Shown piece after piece: positions 1-7,759 of a DNA stretch of 17,982 bases. Below the pieces are notes generated by a model. That model was given only the letters and a program-made list of their open reading frames with translations, did not search any database and was not told where the DNA came from. Made by a program: the position numbers and the translations under genes. The first letter of the stretch is position 1. Each line of letters begins with the position of its first letter. The DNA comes from Pseudomonadota bacterium (GTDB lineage Bacteria > Pseudomonadota > Alphaproteobacteria > Rhizobiales > Xanthobacteraceae), in the NCBI GenBank assembly GCA_023442085.1, contig JAEZMT010000440.1, positions 1 through 17,982 on the forward strand, given 5' to 3'.

Positions 1-1154
1 AAGGCGGTGCCGAGGGAGGGGACAAGGGAGATCGTCGCGATCGCCGCGACGCCCACGGTGGCAAATCCGGCCGACCAGATGGTCCAGCCCCGGATCCAGG
101 CGTTGCCGGCCCAGCGCCGCGCCGTGGCCCGGCCGAGCAGCGGGAAGAGCATCAGATAGCCGGGCGCCGCCCAGTGGAAGAAGGGCTTGGCGCCCGACCA
201 CGCGGCGATCGCGGGAAAAACCAGCACCGGCCCCGCCGCGATGCACATCAGCAAGAGCGCGCGGGGATTGATCGGCTTCGTCCGCAATGCGCGCACCGCG
301 GCGGCAACGAGGCCCAGCCAGATCCATGGCGTGAGGAACAGCGCGATGCCCGCCACCACCATCAACGCCATCAGCGGGTGGAACCCCTCCGCAGAGGCCC
401 GCTCGCCCTGGAAGGCGAGTGAGGTGAAGCCGTTGCCCACGTTCCAGACGATCACCGGCGAGAACACGACGAGGGCGACCGCTACTCCCGCATAGGGCCA
501 GATGGTGCCGAGCCATCGCCGGTGGCGCGCGCTCAGCAGCAGGAACACGAAGGTCCCGGCGAACAGGAAGATGCCGTGATACTTGGACAGGAGCGCCAGT
601 CCACCGAGCGCGCCCGCAAGGAGCCAGGCGGCCGGGTGGGCGCGCGGATCGAACAGCACGTGCGCGATCACCAGCGTTCCCGCGAGGAGGAAGGTGATGA
701 GCGGCCCATCCGGCAGCACCCAGGTGGCGCTGGTGAGGCCAAGCACCGGGGCGCAGGCCATCGTCAGCGCCGCCCACACCCCGGCCCAACGGCCGAACAG
801 GCGGGCGGTGAGAACGTACATCAGGCCGGTCGAGACCATCGAGAGCAGCAGGAACGGTGCGCGCACCGCCAGCGGCGCCTCGGTCCCGAACAGGGCGGCC
901 GACCCGTGGGCCAGCCACCAGGCCATGGGCGGATGGTCGAAATAGCTGAGCGCGAGGCTCCGGCTGGTGACGACGGTGTAGGATTCGTCGTTGCCGAGGC
1001 CGGTTGTGGCGGCGAACAGCAGGCGCAGGGCGAACGCCAGAGCCATCACCCCGGCAAGGGCGAGCGCGGGTGACACCCGCTCCTGCAGCGCCGACAGGCG
1101 TGCGCGACGCTGCTGATCGACAAGTCGCGTGAGCCCCGGCGACGCCAGGCTCAC
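1..1154 (-). CDS. GT39/ArnT-like integral membrane glycosyltransferase (3' end beyond window)
   Basis: I translated this frame by hand: it is open from a GTG at 1154 to the left edge, giving 384 codons without a stop, so the C-terminus is missing. The protein is strongly hydrophobic with many predicted membrane helices. It has the PMT_2/GT39 hallmarks: an acidic pair after the first helix (NDES, about residues 55-58), FDHPP at 72-76, PDG at 148-150 and KYHG at 191-194. The family transfers a sugar from a polyprenyl-phosphate donor to a lipid or protein acceptor on the outer face of the inner membrane. The GTG overlaps the stop codon of the upstream GT2-GtrA gene by 4 bp (GTGA), so the two are probably translationally coupled. 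The upstream enzyme would make the lipid-linked donor used here. The acceptor and sugar cannot be read from sequence; ArnT, a protein mannosyltransferase or an unclassified GT39 are all possible. Confidence 0.88.
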   Translation of the reverse strand, partial: MSLASPGLTRLVDQQRRARLSALQERVSPALALAGVMALAFALRLLFAATTGLGNDESYTVVTSRSLALSYFDHPPMAWWLAHGSAALFGTEAPLAVRAPFLLLSMVSTGLMYVLTARLFGRWAGVWAALTMACAPVLGLTSATWVLPDGPLITFLLAGTLVIAHVLFDPRAHPAAWLLAGALGGLALLSKYHGIFLFAGTFVFLLLSARHRRWLGTIWPYAGVAVALVVFSPVIVWNVGNGFTSLAFQGERASAEGFHPLMALMVVAGIALFLTPWIWLGLVAAAVRALRTKPINPRALLLMCIAAGPVLVFPAIAAWSGAKPFFHWAAPGYLMLFPLLGRATARRWAGNAWIRGWTIWSAGFATVGVAAIATISLVPSLGTA

Positions 1155-2353
1155 TTGGATGGTCCCCACACGAACAGGGAGGTCATGGCGAAGTTCCACA
1201 CCGCGCCGATGATGGAGCCGGCGACCCCGGCCAGCCACCAGCGCCATCCGCCCTCGAAAACCCAGCTCGCGACGCCCACGTTGGCCACCGCGCCGGCGCC
1301 ACAGATCAAATAGAACTTGAACAGGGCCGGAAGCATGGCGAGGCCGTGCACGCGACGGTCGCGGTAGGTGAAGACGTTGTTCATGGCGAAATTCGACGTC
1401 ATGGCGCCGATGGTCGCGATGGACTGGGCCACCGCGAAGCCGAGACCGGCGATCAGCGCGCCTTTCAAAATCAGCAGATGCAGCACGAGGCCCGCGCCGC
1501 CCACCGCCGAGAACCAGACGAACCGGGGGGAAATGGCGCCGCCGCTCATCTTGGCGACGAGGAGGGTGATGAAGTCGAGCACCGTGCGGCTGTCGAGCTT
1601 GCTCTTCCCCTCGTCGCGGGCGGTGAAGGTCATGGGCACTTCGACGACCCGCAGGGGGTCCTTGCTTGCCGTCATGATGTCGAGAAGGATCTTGAAGCCG
1701 TTGGGGGAAAGGGCCGGCGCGAGGCGCTCCACCCGGGCGCGGCGGATGAGGAAGCAGCCGCTCATGGGGTCGGAGGTCTGGATGCCGAGGAAGCGGCGGG
1801 CCGCGGTGGCTCCCGTCCGGCTCATGGCGCCCCGGCGTCGGTTGAGGCCATCGGCGCTGCCGCCATCCACATAGCGGCTGGCCACCACGAGGTCGGCGTC
1901 CGCGATGCGCTCGAACATGGTCCGCAGGACGTTCGCATCGTGCTGGAGATCACCGTCGATGACCGCGACGAGTGGCGCCTGCGCGGCCAGCATGCCCTCG
2001 ATGCAGGCGCCAGCGAGGCCGCGCCGACCCACCCGGCGGATGCAGCGCACGCGGGGATCACGCTCCCCCAGCTGCCGCGCCGCATCGGCAGTGCCATCCG
2101 GCGAATCGTCGTCGACGAAAATGACCTCGTAGGGAATGCCCGTCAGAGCGCGGTCGATGCCCGCGAACATCCGCTCCACATTGCCGCGCTCGTTGAAGGT
2201 CGGAACGATGACGGTAAGCCGAGGAACGGTGGCATGCGCATCTGTGGCCGCCCGCGCCGTTTCGTCTGGCCCTGGCTCGGCGCTGCCCTGCCGGACGGTG
2301 CCGGGGCGGCGGGAAGACAGGGAACCGAAGGGGGCGGGCGCGGAATCCGGCAT
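1151..2353 (-). CDS. GT2-GtrA fusion, polyprenyl-phosphate glycosyltransferase (DPM1-like)
   Basis: This 400-residue protein has two parts. Residues 46-265 form a family 2 glycosyltransferase of the dolichol-phosphate-mannose synthase type: IVPTFNE at 49-55, DDDSPDGT at 81-88, the metal-binding DGD at 133-135, SGCFL at 198-202 and GKSKL at 249-253. Residues 278-397 form a GtrA domain with four hydrophobic segments, expected to anchor the enzyme in the inner membrane and perhaps help flip the product. The reaction is transfer of a hexose from a nucleotide sugar to polyprenyl phosphate. The first 45 residues are low-complexity and not conserved, and the ATG at 2353 lacks a clear ribosome binding site, so the true start may be further in. 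The gene ends overlapping the GT39 gene, its likely partner in cell-envelope glycosylation or lipid modification. Fusion of these two domains is common in bacteria. Confidence 0.9.
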   Translation of the reverse strand: MPDSAPAPFGSLSSRRPGTVRQGSAEPGPDETARAATDAHATVPRLTVIVPTFNERGNVERMFAGIDRALTGIPYEVIFVDDDSPDGTADAARQLGERDPRVRCIRRVGRRGLAGACIEGMLAAQAPLVAVIDGDLQHDANVLRTMFERIADADLVVASRYVDGGSADGLNRRRGAMSRTGATAARRFLGIQTSDPMSGCFLIRRARVERLAPALSPNGFKILLDIMTASKDPLRVVEVPMTFTARDEGKSKLDSRTVLDFITLLVAKMSGGAISPRFVWFSAVGGAGLVLHLLILKGALIAGLGFAVAQSIATIGAMTSNFAMNNVFTYRDRRVHGLAMLPALFKFYLICGAGAVANVGVASWVFEGGWRWWLAGVAGSIIGAVWNFAMTSLFVWGPSK

Positions 2354-2574
2354 TCTTTATGCGTTGTCCTGCGGCCGTTCGAAACGGTATGGTCGCACGG
2401 ACCCGGCCTGAACCGGTTCTCGCCGTGATCCAGGGGGGCGCCGCAAGCCTCCCCTCCGTCTTCGCATGGCATGTGAAGGCCAAGCTGACAACCGGCTTGG
2501 GGACTTTGGGCATCCTTCGCCCTGGATTTTACGGTGAGTTGCGCGGAAGGGCCGGGATATTACCCCAGCGCATT
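2354..2574. other. Intergenic gap between acyl-CoA synthetase and glycosyltransferase genes
   Basis: This 221-bp gap lies between two minus-strand genes. I see no convincing coding frame. A 6-bp inverted repeat (CCAAGC at 2480-2485, GCTTGG at 2495-2500, 9-nt loop) is the only clear secondary structure. It lacks a T-run, so it is at best a weak transcript end for the acyl-CoA synthetase. The gap is long enough to hold a promoter for the glycosyltransferase pair, but no confident -35/-10 pair is visible. Confidence 0.5.
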
Positions 2575-4182
2575 TTACCCCCGTGCGCGCAGCTCGCGCC
2601 GCAGGATCTTGCCGGTGGCGGTCATGGGCAGGGTGTCGGTGAAGGCGACGTGGCGGGGGTATTCGTGGGCGGACAGGCGCGTCTTCACGAAGTCCTGGAT
2701 CTCCTTCGCCAGCGCTTCGGAGGGGGCGAAGTCCGGCTTCGGCACGATCCACGCCTTGACCGCCTCGGTGCGGAGCGGATCGGGCACCCCCACCACCGCT
2801 ACCAGCGCGACCGCCGGGTGCTTGAGGATGCAGTCCTCGATCTCGCCCGGGCCGATGCGGTAGCCGGCCGAGGTGATTACGTCGTCCGCGCGGCCGACGT
2901 ACCAGAGGTAGCCGTCCTCGTCCTGCCGTCCCATGTCGCCGGTGAGGAGGAAGTCGCCGGCATATTTCTGGGCTGTGGCTTCGGGGTTCTTCCAATATTC
3001 CAGCATCATCACCGGATCGCCGCGGCGGATTCCGATATGTCCTTCGGTCCCGTTGGGCACTTCCTCGCCCGCGTCGTCCACGATGCGCACGTCATGGCCG
3101 GGGATGGCCTTGCCCATGGAGCCGGGGCGGATGGGGAAGAAGCTGGAGTTGGAGCCGACCACCAGATTGCACTCGGTTTGGCCGTAGATTTCCCGCGCCT
3201 CGACCCCCAGCCGCTCCTGAACGAACGCGCCCAGCTCCGCCCCCAACGTCTCGCCGCCGGTGAGGAGGGAGCGCAGTTTCAGGCCGCTGTGCCGCACGTC
3301 CGCTTGCCGCAGCAGCTTCAGCGCGGTGGGCGGGAGGAAGACGTTGCGCACATGGTGGTCCGCCATCAGAGCCATGGCGGCGTCGGGATCGAACTTCTTC
3401 GCCCTGTGGGCCAGCACCGGCACGCCGAAATAGAGCGAGGGGAAGAGCACGTCGAACAGCCCGCCGATCCACGCCCAGTCGGCCGGGGTCCAGTGCAGGT
3501 CGCCGGGCTGTGGCATGTATCGGTGGACAAACTCGATGCAGGGCAGGTGCCCCAGCAGCACCCGGTGCCCGTGCAGCGCGCCCTTGGGGTTCCCGGTGGT
3601 GCCGGAGGTGAAGATGATGATGCCGGGATCGTCCGGCCCCGTATCCACCGGCGTGAAGCGGTCCGAGCCCTGGGCCAGCGCCGCGTCGAAGGAGAGGGTG
3701 CCGCCCGCGTCCGGTCCGATGACGAAGACGTGGTCGAGGTCGGGCAGATGGTCCTTCACCCGCATCAGCTTGGCGAGGCCGCCGAGGTCGGTCACCAGCA
3801 CCTTGGCGCCCGAGGCGGCGAGGCGGAATTCCAGCGCCTCGTCGCCGAACAGGGTGAAGAGTGGCACGGAGACCATCCCCGCCTTGAAGGCGGCGATATG
3901 GGCGATGGCCGTCTCCGGCGCCTGCGGCAGGAACACCGCCACCCGGTCGCCGGGCACGAGGCCCTTTGCAACCAGCACATTAGCGAAGCGGTTGGTGAGG
4001 GCCTTCAGTTCGTCGAAGCTGTAGGAGCGGACGGCGCCCGTCTCCTCCACGAAGATCAACGCCGGCTTGCCCGAGCCGTCCGCATGGGCATCGGCGCAGG
4101 CAACGCCCATGTTGAAGCGCGCCGGCACTCGCCAGGAAAAGGCGCGCTTGAGCCCCGCATAGTCATCGGCCGGAACGAGCAT
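2575..4182 (-). CDS. AMP-forming acyl-CoA synthetase (acetyl-CoA synthetase-like)
   Basis: An ANL-superfamily adenylating enzyme of about 535 residues that activates a carboxylic acid to acyl-AMP and then acyl-CoA. Counting from the GTG two codons upstream, the core motifs are: phosphate-binding loop FTSGTTGNPKG at 193-203, YGQTE at 335-339, LTGD at 415-418, the hinge and CoA-face region GRADDVITSAGYRIGP at 432-447, and the C-terminal catalytic lysine in ATGK (K527). All are intact. I chose the ATG at 4182 because a strong GGGGAGG (4188-4194) sits 5 nt upstream of it and overlaps the alternative GTG at 4188. The length and motif pattern fit the medium-chain/acetyl-type AcsA-like group rather than the roughly 650-residue Acs, so the substrate (acetate, propionate or another short or medium acid) is undetermined. 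It is the last of four co-directional genes, 109 bp after fbp, and may be separately expressed. Confidence 0.9.
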   Translation of the reverse strand: MLVPADDYAGLKRAFSWRVPARFNMGVACADAHADGSGKPALIFVEETGAVRSYSFDELKALTNRFANVLVAKGLVPGDRVAVFLPQAPETAIAHIAAFKAGMVSVPLFTLFGDEALEFRLAASGAKVLVTDLGGLAKLMRVKDHLPDLDHVFVIGPDAGGTLSFDAALAQGSDRFTPVDTGPDDPGIIIFTSGTTGNPKGALHGHRVLLGHLPCIEFVHRYMPQPGDLHWTPADWAWIGGLFDVLFPSLYFGVPVLAHRAKKFDPDAAMALMADHHVRNVFLPPTALKLLRQADVRHSGLKLRSLLTGGETLGAELGAFVQERLGVEAREIYGQTECNLVVGSNSSFFPIRPGSMGKAIPGHDVRIVDDAGEEVPNGTEGHIGIRRGDPVMMLEYWKNPEATAQKYAGDFLLTGDMGRQDEDGYLWYVGRADDVITSAGYRIGPGEIEDCILKHPAVALVAVVGVPDPLRTEAVKAWIVPKPDFAPSEALAKEIQDFVKTRLSAHEYPRHVAFTDTLPMTATGKILRRELRARG

Positions 4183-4187
4183 CGTCA

Positions 4188-4194
4188 CCTCCCC
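4188..4194 (-). promoter_or_regulatory. Ribosome binding site deciding the acyl-CoA synthetase start
   Basis: The minus strand reads GGGGAGG here, ending 5 nt before the ATG at 4182. It shares a base with the possible GTG start at 4188, which makes that GTG an unlikely initiator. Confidence 0.7.
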
Positions 4195-4291
4195 ACGGCG
4201 CCGCTCTGCCGGCGGCTGCGCCTGAAGGAAACGATCGAACGTTTTTTTCCTGCGGAGGTCAAGCGGCGCCGGCTGAGCGCTGCACTGCGCC

Positions 4292-5281
4292 TCAGTAGTA
4301 GGAGGCGATGGCTTCCACTTCGGCCTTCGAGCCGAACACCAGCGGGATTCGCTGGTGGATGTGGTGGGGGGTGATGTCGAGGATGCGCGTGGTACCGTCG
4401 GTGGCCGCGCCCTTGGCCTGCTCGACGAGGAAGGCGAGGGGGAAGGCCTCGTAGATCAGGCGCAGGCGGCCGTTGTCGTAGCCCTTGCGCTTATCGCGCG
4501 GGTACACATAGACGCCGCCGCGGGTGAAGATGCGGAAGGCATCGGCCACCATGGAGCCGACCCAGCGCATGTTGAAGTCCTTGCCGCGCGGGCCTTCCTT
4601 GCCGGCGAGGCAGTCCGCGAGATAGCGCTGCATGGGCGCGTCCCAGTGCCGGACGTTCGACTGGTTGATGCCGTATTCCTTGGTCTCGGCGGGGATTTCC
4701 ACGTCAGTGCGCGCCAGCAGGAACTCGCCGGTGCGGCGATCATGCACGAACACCTGCGTGCCTTCGCCGAAGGTGGCGACGAGGATGGTCGCCGGGCCAT
4801 AGGCGAGGAAGCCGGCCGCCACCTGCGCGGAGCCCGGCCGCATCACCGCGTCCTCGGGCTTCGCAAGCGCTGCAGCGTCATAGGGCATGATGGAATAGAT
4901 GGTGCCCACGGAGACGTTGGTGTCGATATTGGAGGAGCCGTCCAGCGGGTCCACGGCCACCACGAGGCTGCCCTGGGGATTGAGCGGGATCAGCTCCTCG
5001 CTCTCCTCGGAGGCGAGGAAGGCGGCGGGGGTCGGCAGGAGCTTTTCGCGGATAAGCTCCTCGGCCACCACGTCCAGTTCCTTCTGAGCGTCGCCGCCGG
5101 CGTTGGGATCGACGCCGCGGATCTTGGCGAGGCCTTCCTCGAGCGGCCCGCGGGCGACGAGGTCGGCGATGCCGAGCCCGGCCTCGGCGATGGCGGTCAC
5201 AGTGGCGGCCACGGCCTGCCGCGACGTGTCGCTTCCTGCCCAATCCGCGAGATAGGTCTTGAGGCTCACCGCAACGCTCAC
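4292..5281 (-). CDS. fbp: Class I fructose-1,6-bisphosphatase
   Basis: This 329-residue protein removes the 1-phosphate of fructose-1,6-bisphosphate in gluconeogenesis and the Calvin cycle, in the cytoplasm. The class I signature is complete: acidic metal ligands SEESEE at 91-96, DPLDGSSNID at 111-120, and the region YPRDKRKGYDNGRLRL (260-275) followed by YEAFPLAFL (277-285), which carries further substrate and metal ligands. Length is normal for the family. Translation starts at a GTG (5281) preceded by AAGGAG (5290-5295) at 8-nt spacing. It follows the FolB-like gene by 66 bp on the same strand. Because no other Calvin-cycle gene (rubisco, phosphoribulokinase, transketolase) is adjacent, this is probably either the housekeeping gluconeogenic copy or a stand-alone copy; a cbb-operon copy could exist elsewhere. 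Confidence 0.96.
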   Translation of the reverse strand: MSVAVSLKTYLADWAGSDTSRQAVAATVTAIAEAGLGIADLVARGPLEEGLAKIRGVDPNAGGDAQKELDVVAEELIREKLLPTPAAFLASEESEELIPLNPQGSLVVAVDPLDGSSNIDTNVSVGTIYSIMPYDAAALAKPEDAVMRPGSAQVAAGFLAYGPATILVATFGEGTQVFVHDRRTGEFLLARTDVEIPAETKEYGINQSNVRHWDAPMQRYLADCLAGKEGPRGKDFNMRWVGSMVADAFRIFTRGGVYVYPRDKRKGYDNGRLRLIYEAFPLAFLVEQAKGAATDGTTRILDITPHHIHQRIPLVFGSKAEVEAIASYY

Positions 5282-5289
5282 CTTGTGCT

Positions 5290-5295
5290 CTCCTT
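5290..5295 (-). promoter_or_regulatory. Ribosome binding site for the GTG start of fbp
   Basis: The minus strand reads AAGGAG, 8 nt before the GTG at 5281. It supports a non-ATG start for fructose-1,6-bisphosphatase. Confidence 0.7.
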
Positions 5296-5347
5296 TGATC
5301 CGGCGGCTGAGCCGACGTCACTCCGACCGGGTTTCGCCTCGCCCGCC

Positions 5348-5812
5348 TCAGCGGGTGCGAACGATCTCGATACCCACATCTCCAAACACGCCCGTGACAG
5401 GCGCGCCGGGCTTGTGGACCACCACGCGCACCTGTTCCACCATGTCGAAATGGTCCAGCAGGCGCGTGGCGATGCGCTCCGCAAGCGTCTCGATGAGGTG
5501 GACGGGATCGTCACCTACCACGGCCGCGACCTGCTCGTAGATGCCCTGGTAGGATACCGTAAGGGCCGCGTCGTCCGCCCAGGCGGCGGGCCGCGTGTCG
5601 AGCCAGCAGTCCACGTCGATGATGAAGCGCTGCCCCAGCTCCCGCTCGGCATCGTACACGCCGTGGCGCGCATAGAAGGGCAGGGCCCGCAGGAAGAGCC
5701 GGTCGGTGTTGTGGGGGCGGGTGCGGGGCGCGGGGCTTGCGTCGGCCAGGCTGTCCGCCAATGCGGTGGGATCGTCGGAGGTCATCTCATCCTCGCGCGG
5801 AGGCGCCGTCAT
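5348..5812 (-). CDS. Dihydroneopterin aldolase family protein (FolB-like)
   Basis: A 154-residue protein whose residues 38-154 match the FolB fold. FolB cleaves 7,8-dihydroneopterin to 6-hydroxymethyl-7,8-dihydropterin and glycolaldehyde, a step shared by folate and methanopterin synthesis. Visible family features are RHGVYDAERELGQ (49-61, containing the active-site glutamate region), LIETLAERIA (106-115) and HKPGAP (133-138) with the catalytic lysine K134. The first 35 residues are an extra, low-complexity extension compared with the usual roughly 120-residue FolB. A GGAGG 7 nt before the ATG at 5812 supports this start, although an in-frame ATG ten codons in is also plausible. It follows the MfnD-like ligase by 55 bp on the same strand. 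Its position among H4MPT-linked genes, away from folP or folK, suggests a methanopterin-dedicated paralog, but it could be the only FolB of the cell. Confidence 0.88.
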   Translation of the reverse strand: MTAPPREDEMTSDDPTALADSLADASPAPRTRPHNTDRLFLRALPFYARHGVYDAERELGQRFIIDVDCWLDTRPAAWADDAALTVSYQGIYEQVAAVVGDDPVHLIETLAERIATRLLDHFDMVEQVRVVVHKPGAPVTGVFGDVGIEIVRTR

Positions 5813-5867
5813 GGGCAGGCCTCCAGCCTCAAACTCGCTGCCTTCCTATTGGTTTCCCCCGCCGCTT

Positions 5868-6833
5868 TCAACGGATCTTCACCTCGATGGGGGCGGGGCG
5901 CGGCAGGCGCGGCATGGAAGGCGGCACGCCCTCGCGGATCAACTCGGGGACGAAAGCGAGCGGATTGACCCCCAGCGCCGCATGAAGACCGGCATAGGAG
6001 GCGGTGACGCGCGGGTTCACCTCGGCAACCACCGGGCCTTGCGGCGTCAGGATCACGTCGATGCAGACGATGCCGGACAGGCCGGGGATGGCCTCCGCCA
6101 CGCGCCGCGCCAGATCGGCGAGCCGGCCGTCCTCATCAGCGATGCCGCCCACCTGAACCCCCTCGAAGGCGAAGACGCCGACGAGATGGCTGATGCTGAG
6201 GCGGTTTGCCGTCAGCAGCGTCGCACCGTCCGGGCGCACAAGCACGCTGAGGCTGGCGAGGGTACCGTTCAGGAAAGGCTGCACCACGAGACCGCCGGAG
6301 CGGGGCAGGGCGGCCCGGTTCGGCCAGGCGCGTGCGGTCGACCAGCCGGTGCCCTCCTCGGGCCGGGTGACGAGATCGCCATCGAGCCCGGGCGGCAGCG
6401 CATCGATGGGGAATGTCGGGACGTGGGGAATGTCGTGCTCTGCAAGGCGGCGGGCGAGCGCAAGCCGGTTGGAGGTGAGGGCGACGGCCTCGCCGGAGCT
6501 GGCGAGTGTCCGGGCGCCGCCCTCGCGCATCAGCCGGGCGAGGCGCGCCAAAATGCCCCCTGCCTCGGGGGCGATGGGCCACACCACATCCGCATCCTGC
6601 GCGAGACTCGACCAGACGATCCAGGGATCGACGCCCTTGCCCACCGGGACGGCTTCCTCGTTGGGCGGCGGCAGGCGGTCGTCATAGGCGAGCACCACGC
6701 TGATGCCGGGCAGCTCCTGCAGATCCGTGACGATGGCATCGCGGATCAGGCGTCCCTCGGCGAGGGCCGCCTCCGGCAGGGGCTTGTCGCGCATGCCGCC
6801 GGATGTCACGTACTCGCAGATGAAGACGCGCAT
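5868..6833 (-). CDS. ATP-grasp ligase, MfnD-like (tyramine-glutamate ligase family, COG1821 type)
   Basis: A 321-residue ATP-grasp protein. The C-terminal half carries the metal/ATP site: CIDVIL (257-262), then VVAEVNPRVTASYAGL (268-283) with E271, N273 and R275. The N-terminus (MRVFICEYVTSGGM) is typical of the COG1821 group, which includes archaeal MfnD, the ligase that joins glutamate to tyramine in methanofuran synthesis. Members of this group occur in bacterial H4MPT/methylofuran gene clusters, so a role in building methylofuran, the C1 carrier of the formyltransferase/hydrolase complex, is the best inference. The frame stays open well upstream, but that part is antisense to the divergent HisA-like gene. 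The start at 6833 is chosen from the conserved N-terminus and AGGAG 4 nt upstream. It diverges from the HisA-like gene across 36 bp. The exact acceptor cannot be read from sequence. Confidence 0.85.
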   Translation of the reverse strand: MRVFICEYVTSGGMRDKPLPEAALAEGRLIRDAIVTDLQELPGISVVLAYDDRLPPPNEEAVPVGKGVDPWIVWSSLAQDADVVWPIAPEAGGILARLARLMREGGARTLASSGEAVALTSNRLALARRLAEHDIPHVPTFPIDALPPGLDGDLVTRPEEGTGWSTARAWPNRAALPRSGGLVVQPFLNGTLASLSVLVRPDGATLLTANRLSISHLVGVFAFEGVQVGGIADEDGRLADLARRVAEAIPGLSGIVCIDVILTPQGPVVAEVNPRVTASYAGLHAALGVNPLAFVPELIREGVPPSMPRLPRPAPIEVKIR

Positions 6834-6869
6834 GGGGCTCCTCTCGCACACGCTCGGCCGGATCTCGAG
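6834..6869. promoter_or_regulatory. 36-bp divergent spacer between MfnD-like and HisA-like genes
   Basis: This is the whole non-coding space between two divergent cofactor genes. Any promoters must extend into the coding ends, so transcription of the two genes is probably linked by geometry. No clear -35/-10 pair or operator could be identified. Confidence 0.35.
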
Positions 6870-7574
6870 ATGCAGCTTATCCCCGTCGTTGACCTGAAGG
6901 GAGGGGTGGTCGTGCGTGCCCACAGGGGCGAGCGCGAGGCCTATCGTCCCATCCGGACCCCGCTTTCGCCCTCCGCACGTCCGGATGATGTGGTGGCAGG
7001 CCTGCTCGCGCTCGCGCCGTTCCGCACGCTCTATGTCGCTGATATCGATGCCATAACCGGTGCAGGCGACAACGACGCTGCGATCCGCCACCTCGCCCGC
7101 GCCTTCCCCGGGCTCGAACTGTGGGTGGATGCGGGCGAGCACGATCCGGCCCGCATCGCCGCACGCGCCAAAAGCGGTCTCGGCACCGCCATCGTGGGTA
7201 CAGAGAGCCTCGGGGAGGCGGATGTGGAGGCGGCCCTTGGCGCCGAGGGCGTGATTCTCTCCCTCGACCACGACGCCACGTGCCCGCGCGGGCCGGAGCG
7301 CGCGCACACCGATGCGCGCCTGTGGCCCGCGCGCGTGATCGTCATGACGCTCGCCCGCGTCGGCAGCGGCGAGGGGCCGGACATGGCGTCGCTCGACCGC
7401 ACCGCCCGCCGCGCGGCGGGGCAGGGTGTCGTGCCCGCCCTCTACGCCGCCGGCGGCGTGCGCGGACCGGATGATCTCGCAGCGCTCGCCGAGGCGGGGA
7501 TCTCCGGTGCGCTGGTGGCGAGCGCCCTTCACGATGGCCGCATCGACTGCGACAGCGCGCGGCGCTGGGCCTGA
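6870..7574 (+). CDS. HisA-related TIM-barrel protein of H4MPT clusters (COG1411 type)
   Basis: A 234-residue protein beginning IPVVDLKGG, the first strand of the HisA/HisF fold, with D8 matching the HisA catalytic aspartate. Later elements are YVADIDAI (55-62), SLDHD (131-135), AAGGVRG (193-199) and VASALHDG (216-223). The last two are the paired phosphate-binding loops of the family. The half-barrel repeat and phosphate sites are therefore intact, but the middle differs from true HisA and the gene is not beside his genes. Homologs of this kind accompany H4MPT genes in methanogens and methylotrophs. A phosphorylated cofactor intermediate is the likely substrate; the reaction is not established. 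The ATG at 6870 has no strong ribosome binding site, and the choice rests on the conserved start of the first strand. It is transcribed away from the MfnD-like gene and toward the autotransporter. Confidence 0.85.
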   Translation: MQLIPVVDLKGGVVVRAHRGEREAYRPIRTPLSPSARPDDVVAGLLALAPFRTLYVADIDAITGAGDNDAAIRHLARAFPGLELWVDAGEHDPARIAARAKSGLGTAIVGTESLGEADVEAALGAEGVILSLDHDATCPRGPERAHTDARLWPARVIVMTLARVGSGEGPDMASLDRTARRAAGQGVVPALYAAGGVRGPDDLAALAEAGISGALVASALHDGRIDCDSARRWA

Positions 7575-7759
7575 GGCACGGCCTGCCCATCGCCCCGGCG
7601 GCCGCCACCGATGCTTGGGCTTGGGCATGGTTCACTGTTACCTGCGAGCCACAGTCGCGAACCGAGGTGCCATAGGGAAACCGGTGGTCACGGAACTGTA
7701 GCACCCGCCCCCTAGGCAGGGCCCAGCTTCACGCTCCTCCCGCCCGGAATTGCCTTTCC
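7575..7759. other. Intergenic gap upstream of the autotransporter
   Basis: This 185-bp gap separates the HisA-like stop from the autotransporter start. It should hold the autotransporter promoter. I see a short tandem repeat (CTTGGG twice, near 7614-7625) and GC-rich short palindromes (ACCGGT, CCTAGG, GGGCCC). I see no confident promoter, no good terminator and no mobile-element end. The ribosome binding site before the ATG at 7760 is weak (CGGAAT). Confidence 0.4.

Noticed and set aside
4225..4260. A run of seven T residues after a short AACG/ACGT-type palindrome between fbp and the acyl-CoA synthetase gene, as a terminator
   Set aside because: The possible stem is only about 4 bp, and the T-run lies on the plus strand while both flanking genes are on the minus strand.
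2359..4374. A 671-codon plus-strand frame opposite the acyl-CoA synthetase
   Set aside because: It runs antisense to a gene with every ANL motif intact. The product is His/Arg/Gly-rich and resembles nothing; long antisense frames are expected at this GC content.
5706..6869. A plus-strand extension upstream of the HisA-like start
   Set aside because: It overlaps the MfnD-like and FolB-like genes in antisense, and the barrel's first strand begins at the ATG at 6870.
6834..7628. An N-terminal extension of the MfnD-like frame upstream of 6833
   Set aside because: The extension is exactly antisense to the HisA-like gene, which carries the conserved family motifs. The conserved ligase N-terminus begins at 6833 with a ribosome binding site before it.
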